A stretch of DNA of 64,000 bases, from positions 7,874,493 to 7,938,492 of the forward strand of contig OZ025272.1 of the NCBI GenBank assembly GCA_964019165.1. The letters are read 5' to 3'. A program made the translations under genes and the position numbers. Below, piece by piece: positions 1 through 11,373 of the stretch. The notes beneath the pieces were generated by a model that had not been told where the DNA came from, did no database searches, and worked only from the letters and a program-made list of their open reading frames with translations. This DNA comes from Mastigias papua. Taxonomy: Eukaryota; Cnidaria; Scyphozoa; Rhizostomeae; Mastigiidae. Every line of letters begins with the position of its first letter. The stretch's first letter is position 1.

Positions 1-1168
1 AGCAAACTGTCATTCAATTGATCTCTAATCTCATATTATGAGTTAAAGACCTATAAGCTAATCAGTCAGGAGCAACTTTAGGCGCTTGGTAAATGAGACT
101 AACAAAAAGCGGGAGCAGACGTAATATACACTGTAACAAAGTAGGATCAAAACCGGGGAAGACTGAAGTTCAGCCATGAGTCGCATAACCTGTTAGAAAT
201 ATTTTGCCTGTTAATATGTATTCATGGTTACTTACAGTGACTCCCCGCAAATAAGAACCCACTGTTTTGAGGGTCAGGCTGGATAAGTTTCTTGTTTAAA
301 ATGTGCTTAGGGTATTACTATGGTATAAAGGTTTTTATTCGAAGGTTCACTTTATTTACGCCTGGTTTCCATATAACCGTAACTACTGTTAAACTGTTAA
401 ACTATTCAACATATCGACTGATTAAACTGACCTTCAGTTTGCTATTACAAATGAAAATCTGAATGATTTAGTAGAAAGTATCATGCAATTTGTGATAAAT
501 CATGTAAAGGATAAAAATCTCACAAAATAATCCAAAGTAAGCTAGGGGTGTCGCCAGCAGTGTAGCGGAAGTTACCGTTGTATTGAAACCAGCCTTCCAC
601 CCCCAACTTTCAAATCAATTCTGCGGGCCACGACAATTTTTAATGATAAAATGATATCAATATTGTCTAATGTTGAGAAGCACAAAATGCTGAACATGCG
701 AAACTGAACCCATTTAGAATGATTTTACTTTGTATTTTGAGAATCTGTAAGTCTTTTGCATCAAGATCAGCTTTATTACTTTGCAATAAGAATATATATT
801 CCTATCAAACTAAACAGTTAGTACTGCACTTTCCTACCTTTTTTGAGCAACCGAGTATTGCCTTCGTATAAAACAATTGCCTGTAAAAAATCAAGTAGTT
901 ACATACATAGATGCGTTTCAAGATGGTAATTTTAGAGGGCATTCAATATGTTTTCAAATAAGGGATAAAAACTAAAGCACTTATCATCAATCTGTAACCA
1001 AATCTAATAAACGTAGCCATTGTATAGAAAGCAGACTATTGAATGATCCTGCGGAAACTACAACTTGACGACCATAGCAAAGGAATAGGAGCATAAAGCG
1101 AATTATCAATAGCAGCGTTCGTGTTGTTACGAAAAACCACTCACTCGTTTGCTTTTCTTTCATTGCAG
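1..1168. other. 5' flank of the ankyrin gene; no gene seen
   Basis: I see no coding exon here. A polypyrimidine tract ending in AG at 1167-1168 lies just upstream of the ankyrin start codon and looks like a splice acceptor, so an upstream 5'-UTR exon and promoter may lie in this stretch. A short MITE-like repeat lies at 235-320 and is listed separately. Confidence 0.5.
235..320. repeat. Short deleted MITE, relative of the 57448-57979 element
   Basis: The left end CAGTGACTCCCCGCAAATAA follows a TA and matches most positions of the terminal repeat of the MITE at 57448-57979. The right end, GGGTATTACTA, resembles the opposite terminus. Only about 85 bp lies between the ends, so this would be an internally deleted copy. 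The call rests on by-eye terminal similarity only. Confidence 0.4.
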
Positions 1169-1177
1169 TACAGCAAA

Positions 1178-1903
1178 ATGAAAACATTGCGGCATTTGGT
1201 TAAAGGCAAAAATATTGAGGAAAAAAGTGAAAAAAGAAGTAGAAAAATCTCACTACCTGTTCAAAGATACCCGTTGGAGCTAAATGAGAGTGCAAAAGAA
1301 CCCAGAAAAGAATCTTTATGGTCAAACGTTAGGAGAAAAATCAGCGTTTCCAGCCCAGCAGAAGAATCATCAAAGATCGAACAGCATCAGAAGAGCGAAA
1401 GCAGATGTTATGCATATCAACCAAATTGTGACTTTAACTATGATATCTCTGAGGCAGCTGACATCCCTAGATTACGAAGGGTAAGCTCAGATGTTTCTGA
1501 GGAAGATGTACTGTCATTTGCAATTGTTGAAGGGGATATCAACCTATTGCGGAGTACCATTGATGATGCACAAGTCAACGTTAACTATATGCGGCCACCG
1601 GGCACTGCCCCCCTTCATCAAGCATGCGCATTGGGAAACTTGCAAATCGTGGAACTATTGATAAAAGGTGGTGCCAATATTCACTTGAGGGACTACAGAG
1701 ATTTGTCCCCATTACAGATTGCAAACCTTTACGGGCAATTTGAAATTGCCGAATATCTTATACGAATGGGTTCGCCAGTAGTTGACATTAAAGATGGATT
1801 TCGGGTCGACAAAAGAAAGAGGAAAAGATCTTCATGCTTTAGTTCTGGAGCAAGACAAAGTGCATATGAACCAACAACATATGGGAATCTCAAATACAAT
1901 TAA
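1178..1903 (+). CDS. Small ankyrin-repeat protein
   Basis: This is an open frame of 241 codons from ATG 1178. The frame is open further upstream to an ATG at 1121, but a pyrimidine-rich stretch ending in CAG at 1168 reads as a splice acceptor, so the internal Met (MKTLRHLVKGK) is the better start. The first ~100 residues are polar and Lys/Ser/Arg-rich and look disordered. The second half carries about three ankyrin units: one starting at EEDVLSFAIVEGDINLL, a canonical one with APLHQACALGNLQIVELLIK, and one with SPLQIANLYGQFEIAEYLIR. A basic tail (VDKRKRKRSS) may be a nuclear signal. The spacing resembles small ankyrin adaptors such as NRARP or PPP1R27, but I cannot assign an orthologue. An AATAAA at 2659 could be its poly(A) signal. 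It is convergent with the RBFA gene. Confidence 0.8.
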   Translation: MKTLRHLVKGKNIEEKSEKRSRKISLPVQRYPLELNESAKEPRKESLWSNVRRKISVSSPAEESSKIEQHQKSESRCYAYQPNCDFNYDISEAADIPRLRRVSSDVSEEDVLSFAIVEGDINLLRSTIDDAQVNVNYMRPPGTAPLHQACALGNLQIVELLIKGGANIHLRDYRDLSPLQIANLYGQFEIAEYLIRMGSPVVDIKDGFRVDKRKRKRSSCFSSGARQSAYEPTTYGNLKYN

Positions 1904-2839
1904 CTTTGCTCCCATATTCTTCTTGAATGGCTTCACCCGTTCCATTAAGTCATACAATGAGATACGTTATTCGACTCAATATTTCAAATGCTTATCAACA
2001 TACCAAGCATATGGACATTAAGTAATGCAAAGTAGTGGAAAAACAATACCTCTTTACGATCAATGAGGACTGTACAAAATTCGATTTTTAAGGTAGAAGT
2101 ATCAATCTATCATATTTGAACATAATTCGTCCACACAAAATTTGGGGAATTTGGGCATTTAGCTGTATGAAATCATAGCCAGTGCTGATTCCTCGATTAA
2201 TAGTCTACTAAATTCTAGATGCGTAAGTGAAATTTTAGTATTTATTCCTGTGTAATTTGCAAAAAGTAAAGTGGCGATTAGTTTCAGAGCAGCACACGTA
2301 CCCTATAACTGTTAAACGTCTATTGCTCGATGCAAACTGCAAACTGGATTTCACCATATGAAATAGGATATAAAAGTCTAAGTTAAATGTAAATATTGAA
2401 TGGGTGATTCTAAGCAACCAATGCAGTGCTAGGCAACTGCGATGCGTGATTATTTAAGCTGACGTATGCTACCCACCTATAATTGGAACTTCACTGTTTA
2501 TCCCATTGATCCAGTAGTGTTGTCAACAACAGCAGCCTCTTTCTCAAAAAGCCCAATCTACCACCAATGTAACTGAACAAACCTGATTAGCTAATTGACT
2601 TGTATCTAAGCCGGGACTTGTGGTAGAAAAGAAACACTAACTGCTTGCATGCAAATTCAATAAATGGAAAGACGTCAAATATCGACAATCATAATTTACA
2701 ACGACACATGAGAGAAAAATAAACTAAATTTCCTCTCGTTCGTCAGCTTTTTCTACATTATTGTAGCTTCCGTTGGTTCAACAAGAAATGCTTTTACGGG
2801 TATATCAAAGAAATCACTACTTGTCGCTTGATATTTTTG
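1904..2839. other. Shared 3' region of the ankyrin gene and RBFA
   Basis: I see no coding exon. The two flanking genes converge here, so it probably holds both 3' UTRs. The AATAAA at 2659-2664 on the + strand is a possible poly(A) signal for the ankyrin gene. Confidence 0.4.
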
Positions 2840-5759
2840 CTAGCTTTTTCTGTCAAGAGATTTAAAAGCTTCATCGAGTTCTTTCTCTTGTTCATCGGTT
2901 AGGTCTTGATGAAACGTCACGAGAGGTGTGTGCGTCATTGTATGGTATGCTGGCAGCATGTTTCTAAAAATAAAGGTCATTTTTAAAGAGGAATGGATCG
3001 TGTATCTGAGATATCAATGACGATATTTTGCAACGTAGGAATAAAATTGTAGTAATATTTCATACAGGCAGCGCAATAAATTATTGCTACAGTTTAATTT
3101 AGTGAGCTAATAACTATGAGTGTATCGTCACTAGCACCCGTCTTAAACTGAAAGCTAAAAAAATAAGAACCTAGTTTTTCTGCGCTGTTTTTTCATAGAA
3201 ATAATGCGAGTTTTCTTGTTTACTGAGTTTTCATATCGAATAGTGCCAGTATTAAGGATATTTGAGGATATCTTTTACGTTATATGAAGCATTTACAAAA
3301 GATCAAATTGTTGGAGAACATCTGCGCTCCAGTATCTACCAAGGATTCTGGCGGATTAAATTCTCAAAGTCTACAAAGAACAGTAGCATCAAGATGAGCC
3401 GTTTGTATCACCTTATGAATTCTATATTTTCATCAAATGCTTTCTTGATGTCTTCCTAAAATACAGGATAGTAACAAATGTATGATAGTACAAAGGAAAA
3501 AGCAGTATTAAATAAGCCCTAGGGATAATACGAGGTAATTTTATAGGCGTTGTCATATTAACAATTCAACGGTAAACAATGATATTCTATAGCACGTAGA
3601 AACCTCAAATGTACGAGAGCACAAATGAAAATACAGTTATAAAAAATCCCAAGGGATAAAATGTATGAAGCAATTTTATGGGCATTGCTATATTGGCAGT
3701 TCAAAGGTAAACAATGATATTCTACAGCATGGAGAGATCAAGATTTAATCTTGATAGCAAGATAAAAATTTTATATATAAACATGTATCTTCAGTTACTT
3801 TCGAAACATGGAGAAACCTAGTTTAAATATGAATCAAAAGTCCCATCCTTCACAAGTAGCTTCAAATGTGAACTTTTTTATGAACTTGATAACCCAACAT
3901 AACAATGCCTTTGCACTGATAAATAAGCCTACTGAATATTAAAATCCTTACAACCATTAGTACCATTGCCAAATGTTTCTGAATTCCTTATATTTATCGC
4001 CTTAATTGGTATTGAATAAACGCTGAGCAAATATGAAAAGCTCTTTTTGGAAAGTCTCATCTTTTCCTCTGTTCGAAGTTCCAGTAGTTATTTGGTTTCA
4101 ACTTCATGTAAAAACATGCTCAACTGACGAAGCAAGGATAATTAAAGAGTGGAAATAAATTGTGCATAAATTGAAAAATCTGGATAAATTTGTAAAATAA
4201 TCCACACAATTATAACTGAAAAGCTGTTCGCATCAATTTAGTTAGGAAAAGTGATGTAAATTAAGCTTTACCACAGTTGGTCCACCGTTTGTCGAAATCA
4301 GTCGCCAAAAAACAACAGCACTTGAAAAACTTGCAACGAGTTCGACCTGCAACACATCAGTTGAATGATAGGATTAGATTCCTATGAAATCTGACTACAA
4401 TGTACTAATTGCATAAGAAATAATGCTCCTGAAAGAAAAACTTTCCAGCATATCTAAAAGTATTTTAGAATAGCTGCAAAGTCTTCATACTTTGTTTCTC
4501 TACTGTAAATCTTCGCACAATCAATAGCACTAAGATACTTCTACCATATATTCAAAAGCAATACATTCAGATGATTCAAAGCTGCAGCGCAGTGAATGAA
4601 TACCTACCAATCAAAAGAGGATACAGTAATTGGAGACTTGCGAATAGAATGCAACAAAAGGCTAACACAGACACCAGGACCAAAACATCACAGAAAGAAA
4701 ACTGCTATCTCTAGTATTCGAAAGTTCTAATGTCAAACTTAGATGTGATTTGGCAGGATTGCATGAGATTAGGTATTTTAATATCCAGGCTTTATATCTT
4801 TATCAACACATTCCAAAATAAATCCCGCTAATCAAATTCCTAGATTTTGGCAGATTATTCTAAGTATCAAAAACGACAGTACACCGAGTAATTCAAACCA
4901 AGGGACTCAAAAACTGATGTATATAGGCAGGTTCTCTAATACCTGGCTTGGAAAACCTGCTTGCGATTTCATTTCTTTTTCATTATTTACACATGGATGG
5001 CCCTCAGACCACGATGCCTAATTTACAGGGTACCATGGTAAACTAATATAATCTACTACGAATTACAATAAAAGAAACTTATATATTGACTTCTCATCAC
5101 TACTTGTTATTGCAAGATAAAGGGAAAAATTATAAGATAAAGCAAATAATGCTGCCTGTTAGTTTTGATTAAAAAGGTGCTTGTCTTTTCAATAAATGTA
5201 AGAACTTCGTAATAAAGACAATTATGCTATATAAATGGTAACACTTTCAAAACTAACCAAAAGTTTTTTCAAGCAAGTTAAATGGCGAAGAACAGCCAGA
5301 CATTGAATAAATTCCAAGCAATGAACAACAAACATCATAAAAACAAATGACAATACCTTTGTTATTTCTATTGGGCAGCCAGAAAATACATCACTGACTC
5401 TCCCAGAGAAAATAAGTGATTCAACTGCAACAACTAAGGCATTTTCAATCATCAATTTATGCCTGGAACTTTTCTGTAACTTGCATTCATCTGAGCTTAG
5501 CTTTGGGAGTTGGAAAAGTGTGACAGGAAAATCTTTGCTGCCTCCATATTCTTCAAAAAGGAATGATAATTTACAAAGAAAATATGAATGGTGCAATTCA
5601 TGAAGTGAAAAGCTAATAAATTAAAGTTGTTTACGGAGCCTCCTTAACAGCAGACTTCATTTGCCAAATTCAACCTTCCCTGCGAGAAAATGGTTCCAGC
5701 GCAATGTATCGCAAGCCGTAAGAAGTGTTACGTGCAGAATGCCATGTGGTATGTAACAT
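2840..5759 (-). CDS. RBFA: Mitochondrial ribosome-binding factor A (RBFA), five exons
   Basis: RBFA binds the small mitoribosomal subunit and assists 12S rRNA maturation. Exons on the minus strand, 5' to 3': 5675-5759, 5357-5550, 4272-4346, 3412-3455 and 2840-2963. Each internal border has AG/GT and compatible phases, and the total of 522 nt gives 173 codons plus stop. Exon 2 carries LMIENALVVAVESLI and then GCPIEITK. Exon 3 gives VELVASFSSAVVFWRL, matching the RBFA beta strand VSLTPDFSACRAYW of the human protein. Exons 4-5 give an amphipathic helix ending in EFIRNML and then HTPLVTFHQD, matching the family's R-x-x-P-x-(L/I)-x-F-x-x-D ending. The proposed first exon (MLHTTWHSARNTSYGLRY) is Arg-rich and lacks early acidic residues, as in mitochondrial presequences; it is the least certain exon, with a weak GTTGAA donor. 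At 173 aa the protein is much shorter than human RBFA, which has longer termini. Confidence 0.8.
3475..3737. repeat. Tandem duplication, two ~131-bp units, in an RBFA intron
   Basis: Two diverged head-to-tail copies begin at 3475 and 3606 (CAAATGTATGATAGTACAAA and CAAATGTACGAGAGCACAAA). They share many words, including GGTAAACAATGATATTCTA near each end. It lies in the intron upstream of the 44-nt RBFA exon. Confidence 0.8.
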
Positions 5760-8700
5760 CTCAATGTTCCGAAAAAACTTAGACCGTTGAGGTCCCAATG
5801 TGCACGTCTACATTTTCTTTTCATGAGTCACGGGCTAGCATACATTTTATGATGAAAAAGCCACTGTCAAATTCTGAACTTCCAATTCAAAACCAATTTT
5901 CGTTGGCAAATGCTTAAAAGTTATTTTCGCATAATTCAGCGTATGCTATTTTGAATGAGCTTACACAGATTTTGACATTCAGAAAAATTATCGCATGTTC
6001 CACGTATCCTACTTACCCTATGTGCAAATTACCCTACAGCATATTAGATTGAACCAGGAAGAAAGAATTAAGCCGGTAGAGGGAGGAAAATATGTAGGTT
6101 CTAGAAGGAGATAAATATTTTTCTCTGTGGGATACTACAATTATGGCGTGCAAGTGTTATGATTCTTTTGTACGCTATCTTCCTCAATTGCGTTCACGTG
6201 CGATTGCATACGCTTTAACGAGAAGGTTGCGAATTCCATTGCAAAAGAGTCATCTGCCATTACTTTCTTTTACAATAAAACAAGGGAAACTGTCCAAACT
6301 GCATAAAAAGTGCAAAGTTGTTTGCATATTTGAAAGTGTCTATGACCCATGAAAAAGAATTGATCTGCGCCATAGATATCTTAAGACTGGATCGCCCACT
6401 ACTTGCAATCCTTATCTACCTAGTGTTCAGATCAGGTTCCTTTTTGTTGCTGCACGGAATTTTAAACAAAGAATCTACAGACTAAAGAAGAGCGACAAGT
6501 TTAACCAATGGTGGCTTGAGTAGCTTGAGTTCTGCTAGAAATAATGCAATCGACAGCTAAGCATTCTTGGACTAATCAAGGTTGATAGAATAAACAAAGT
6601 CCATTCATGCACAGATACAAACTGCCATATCAATATAATTTTGATTGATTTCTGTCCAGTCATAATATACCACTGCCAGTTTTTTATATCAATAACAAGA
6701 ATTAGAATGCTTTCATAATGAGTAAATGTGTCAATGAGCTCCTTTCAGTTAAAATTGGTATGATAAGTGGTAATAAATTGTACATACTTTTATAAGATGG
6801 TGATTTTCTTCTTCTAAAAAGAAAGTAGGCATTAGAAAATGTTCAGAAGGTGAATATGGTACAATGTCTTACAATACACTTTTATTATAAAGTGACATAG
6901 AAACTGTTAAGCAACATAATCAGCCCCAATCAGACAGTAGCTAATCATAACACTTCTACTTTCATTACAAGTGGGACAGCAATATCAATTTACCAAACAT
7001 TCCTATTTATTTCTTCTATGATTTTTGGCCATGCATGACCTCTTCATACTTTCTATCAACCTAAGGAAGCCAAATTAGTCTGACTGAGGTTTTCTTCAGA
7101 AGGCATGATATTACATAGATCTCCATATCTAAGTAAAACTTCTCTAAAGGTGACATGTATGTACAAAAAGGCAATAGGGAATGCTTTTTGGATCAATAAG
7201 TTATACATTGACAATACACTTGCCAGGTTGATGTCCTATCAAATTTGGAGGTGCAAAGTGCTGAATTTGTAGCACTGGTCCCAATAGAAAGGAGTGCATT
7301 TCTGTTTGAGGTCTTTGGTGTGCAATTTGCACAGTGTGCAAGAACACTGACTGTGCACCTCAGGTGAGCATTTTAGGTGTGGACCTAATTATCTGATTCA
7401 CATCAGCACCAGAATAATTAAACTTTACAACAGACATCACCGACACCATGCCCAGAATGCATTTTTGTATTGAATGGGGAGTATCTTCCCTCTGTCTGAC
7501 TCCAGTTGTATACAGGCCATAGCTTAACAAATATTCCTTCAGTAAAATTAACTAGTCCATTATTTCCTAAGCAATCTTTGTACTCCTAACCAAGATTGAT
7601 TTCAGAATGACTTTTGCATGCCAAAATTGATAAATATAGACTAGCACCATACCTTCCTAGATCTTATTTGCCCTGCTTTCTTTTGCATATAACTTGGCAG
7701 GCCTGCTCATGTCTCCCATGATAGTATGTATGAAAAACTGTTAAAATTTTAAGAGTCTGGCTAGCATAAACATCTTCAAAATGCAATTGAAATAGTACTG
7801 TTCATTTCGCCATGGAAACAACCCATATTACCTATACATCTGCAGAGATGTCAGAGAGGGGACAGAGGGGGGAGCACTTCTCATGCCTTTCATTTTGGGG
7901 AACAGGGGGCAAGAGCACTCTTTGTAGGAAACTTCAACTTCTTTACTCATTCTTAACCCAGTACTAATAGGTTTTTGTTGAAGATTAGCAACAACAATTC
8001 TATGCTACTATAGACTTGCATTTGGCTTTTCTGTTCAGTTAAAGCTAAGATTATGCAGTACTTATAAAAGCATAAACTAAAGTGATTGGATTGAGTTTAA
8101 GGTTTTATGATAACACTCCACTGCTCATTCTTGATAACACTCCACTGCTCATTCTAGGGGCAAAAATATCATTATTATGATGATTACATCAATAAGGTTT
8201 TGAATGATGGTGATTATCATAATGAACAATTTCCCTGATCTTCCAACCTCTGGGATCCTAAAAAATGAGGTTTGAAAAATAATGTTTGAAAAACTTTGAG
8301 ATTTAGGCTGCAAACTGTGCTGAGCAAAGTGTTGAAGCAAAGAATTCTACACAAATCTCCTACTTAAATGTCACATTGTGATGATTTGTGCTAAAACAGT
8401 GATTTATAGTTCATAGAGTATATCTAATAAACATGAATACTGCTTTGCAATATCAAATCATTGTCATTGGGTACAAATCTCTATAGTGGGCCAATGTGGT
8501 TCTATCTTGCAAGAGGCATATCATGCTGAACCAAGAAATTAGTCATCAAAGCCTATATTCCAATAATCATATCCTTTGGCACTAGGGAAGTATTGAGCCA
8601 AATATTGATATGGGCTGTATTTTATTAATATTTTTGATCACTGAAGAAATTTGTGAGATTTTAAAACTAGACCATGAGATCTTGACTGAAGCCATGAGTC

Positions 8701-9503
8701 TCATGGCCAGATTGTGAGAGTTGGAAGCGGGGGGGGGGGTGATTTCTAAAATCCTTTGCAATGGGAGGTGCAAAGTCAAAATGGTGTAGCTTTGTTGTCA
8801 CATGGGGTTCAAGGGTACTCATATTATAATTTAGCTAATCATGAATCAAACAATTTGAATGGAAACACTAATGTTAGCTAAACTTTCTTCACTGAAAATT
8901 TTGGAGTCAAGGTAACATAGCATAAGGGGTGACGGAAAATATGGCCTATCGTTAGAAATTCCACAACTTAAGAGATGCTAGATAACAAATTGGGATTTTG
9001 AAATTTGTAAGGAAAAGGATGAAGCTTCGAAAAGCAAGATCAGTGCGAAATGTCTTCAGTTTTTGGGGCTATGTCCTTCAAAATGGGCATCGCTTCTAAC
9101 AATGGAGCTCTTCCCCCTGAGCCTCCCTGAGAGAAGAAATTACCCCTGGTTGGAAGGTCGGACTTCCCCATTGCAAAAATGCCTCCCTCTACTCTTTATT
9201 CCTTTCGACGTCCTTGCAGATGTGTGCGTATTTGTTGTTCCACCTAGCCTGCACTTTACTATCGCTGCCGCCTTCTTCAAACTAATACATTATATCATTT
9301 ATCATTAGCATTCAAAAATCTAAGAGTTCATTATCGGACTGCTTACCCGCCAGAAGAATTTATCTTCTTTGATCCGATATTCTTTAGCGAATACTTATCT
9401 CTCTTTCGCAATACAGTGCAGGTGCAGATTTGTCTCCAATGTTGCGATGTAACAATAAAAGTTGCAAAGGCTCTCTGAGTTAGATTGTAATTCATGATTG
9501 TTG
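5760..9503. other. Gene-poor stretch between RBFA and the DIRS element
   Basis: No exon with recognisable protein similarity was found on either strand. Content is AT-rich, with a 24-bp tandem duplication at 8108-8155, a G homopolymer near 8730 and G-rich patches near 7855-7915. A 69-codon open frame at 6143-6352 (+) has no recognised motif. The promoter of RBFA should lie just right of 5760. Confidence 0.4.
8108..8155. repeat. Perfect 24-bp tandem duplication
   Basis: The 24-bp unit beginning TGATAACACTCCACTGCTCA occurs twice in direct succession without a mismatch. Confidence 0.9.
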
Positions 9504-10101
9504 ATTCCACTTCACTGTTACTGCTGCGGAGTAGCAGCCTACTCTCCAGTCCGGAATAGACGTCCCCCCCCGACTATTTATTTTTTCGAAAAATGCACAC
9601 CAGGACAGTCTTATTGCAACCCCCCCGCTTATTAATTTTTAGCCAAGAGGACATTTTCCCAACCAGACCAAGAATTGTCCGGAGAAAGTAACTCGTTGTG
9701 AATGTTTGTTGTGCTGAAAAAATGCTATCGTGAAATGCGTAATTGCTGCAAGAAGCACTGAAAACTCAGCCGACAGTTGTGCCAATGATGATGTCATTCT
9801 GAACGCCGATTATAGACACATTTTTAGCATGCTAGAAATATGTAATAAACGCAATAAATTGTTTTTCAAAACGTTAAAAGTTTTTTATCCAGTGCATATG
9901 TTGGTCTTCTGTCCACATCCATTAATAACAGCCCACCCCATAGACATTCACCTTGGAGCTTTTCCACCCCCCCCCCGCTTATTGCAACCCCCCCGCTTAT
10001 TTACTTTGAGACTTTTTTCCAACCCCCCCTGCTTATTGCCACCCCCCCTTCTTTTCCGGACTGGAGAGTACATGAGATCGCGCACGCGCAGAGAAGATCA
10101 C
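9504..10101 (+). repeat. Left inverted terminal repeat of the DIRS element, split by a MITE
   Basis: The outer extension is 9504-9541 (starting ATTCCACTTCACTGTTACTG). The core at 10071-10101 (CATGAGATCGCGCACGCGCA...) is the exact inverse of 14671-14701. The two parts are separated by the MITE at 9542-10068 and a duplicated TA. Removing the insertion restores the junction GCCTACATGAG, whose complement is present uninterrupted at 14484-14494. Confidence 0.88.
9542..10068. mobile_element. Non-autonomous DNA transposon (MITE) nested in the DIRS left repeat
   Basis: Terminal inverted repeats are CTCTCCAGTCCGGAATAG on the left and CTTTTCCGGACTGGAGAG on the right, with one mismatch. It is flanked by a TA duplication (9540-9541 and 10069-10070), as in the Tc1/mariner superfamily. 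The interior has no transposase and is rich in C runs and CCCCGCTTATT words. The DIRS internal complementary region preserves the empty site, which proves it inserted after the DIRS element formed. A diverged relative lies at 22076-22382. Confidence 0.85.
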
Positions 10102-10206
10102 TTGCAGCACACGTTGGAGAAGACGCTGTTGAAAATAGAGAAAGGGAGTATGCTCTTTTATTTATCTTGAGCATCGTTCTATAATCTTGCTTTTTCTTTC
10201 AGAAAG

Positions 10207-11373
10207 ATGGGAACAGAGGCCCCAGATGCCATATCTGAGGTAATTATTCAGGACCACAATGATTCTCAGAATCCGATTGCATTGCTACAGCAAATTCAGC
10301 AGGACCAGGCCCGGCAAAATTCTGAACTATTTAATAGGATAGATGCCCTTACCCAAGCCTTGATGACAAATATAACAGGTCAAAAACGAGCAGCTCGGCT
10401 TGGGGATTCAGGCCCAAAACATAAAATTGCCAGGTCAAATGACGAGAGCAATGGTAGCCAGGGAAACTCATCGAGTTCTAATATAGTCACCAGAGCTTGT
10501 GCTGAGAGTGACAGAGAATCCCCTGATTATGAGGGTGGCCATGAGAGCGATGATGACATAAGCATACCAGACCAACCTCTCATAGACAGGGAGATTGAAG
10601 CCCTTTTAGAAGAAGGTCCTAAGGAACCTGAAGAGACAGGCCAAACTGATGACATACTAGACAAAATTGCAGGCGATCTATCTATGGCTGAGGATATAGG
10701 TGAGAGCATAAATCCTCAGCTTGCTAAAATTGTAGAAGGGCTGTGGGCTAACAAACTAGCTGAAGAAAAGCTAAAAGAAAAGCTTAAAAAGTATCCAACG
10801 CCTGAAAATTGCAGCAATATGATAGTTCCTAAATGTAACCATGAAATATGGACAAATGTCCTGTCTTCAGCACTGAGGTTTAATGATTTAAACCTTCAAA
10901 GAGCACAATGCCATATGTCTAAAGCCGCGAATGCAATGATTTTCGTTTGTAATCAACTGATAGCACATAAAGCCAATTGCAGCACCAAACTTGAAACCAA
11001 CAAACTAATTAGCCCTACAATTGATGCTCTTGCACTACTGGGTAATTCTGTGCAGGAGCTGAGCCAGAGGCGCAGGGAAGCAATTAAAGGTAAAATCCCA
11101 CACAAATTGCAACATTTGGCCTCAAATGTGCCTCCACACTCGACTCTCCTGTTTGGAGATGACATCAACAAAAGAATTCAGGCCATTTCCTCCACAAATA
11201 AAGCACTGACAGGTGGAAGTGCAACAGCATTTAAACGATCCGAGTACCAATACTCCAATTCCAAAGGTCATTCTTGGCAATATTCAAAAAACAGGCAATA
11301 CCCCCAGAGAGGCTCTGCATCTGGAAGGAGAGGGTTCAGACAGAGCAGAAGGGGAAGAATTGGCAGGAACTAA
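10207..11373 (+). CDS. DIRS ORF1, gag-like protein
   Basis: An open frame of 388 codons is the first frame of the DIRS element. It has a Gln-rich start (LLQQIQQDQARQNSELFNRI) that looks like a coiled coil, an acidic Ser/Asp/Glu-rich middle (YEGGHESDDD) and a basic Arg/Gly/Ser-rich tail (GRRGFRQSRRGRIGRN) suited to nucleic-acid binding. There are no CCHC zinc knuckles, which is usual for DIRS ORF1. By position and composition it is the structural or RNA-packaging protein of the element; its exact fold is not recognisable by eye. It overlaps the next frame by about 100 nt. The ATG at 10207 follows the left terminal repeat and a pyrimidine-rich stretch. Confidence 0.8.
   Translation: MGTEAPDAISEVIIQDHNDSQNPIALLQQIQQDQARQNSELFNRIDALTQALMTNITGQKRAARLGDSGPKHKIARSNDESNGSQGNSSSSNIVTRACAESDRESPDYEGGHESDDDISIPDQPLIDREIEALLEEGPKEPEETGQTDDILDKIAGDLSMAEDIGESINPQLAKIVEGLWANKLAEEKLKEKLKKYPTPENCSNMIVPKCNHEIWTNVLSSALRFNDLNLQRAQCHMSKAANAMIFVCNQLIAHKANCSTKLETNKLISPTIDALALLGNSVQELSQRRREAIKGKIPHKLQHLASNVPPHSTLLFGDDINKRIQAISSTNKALTGGSATAFKRSEYQYSNSKGHSWQYSKNRQYPQRGSASGRRGFRQSRRGRIGRN

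Noticed and set aside
9730..10170. 146-codon Pro/Leu-rich frame
   Set aside because: It spans the MITE with its C runs and the DIRS repeat, so it has no coding support.
10527..11171. Minus-strand frames inside the DIRS element
   Set aside because: They are shadows of ORF1 with no motif.
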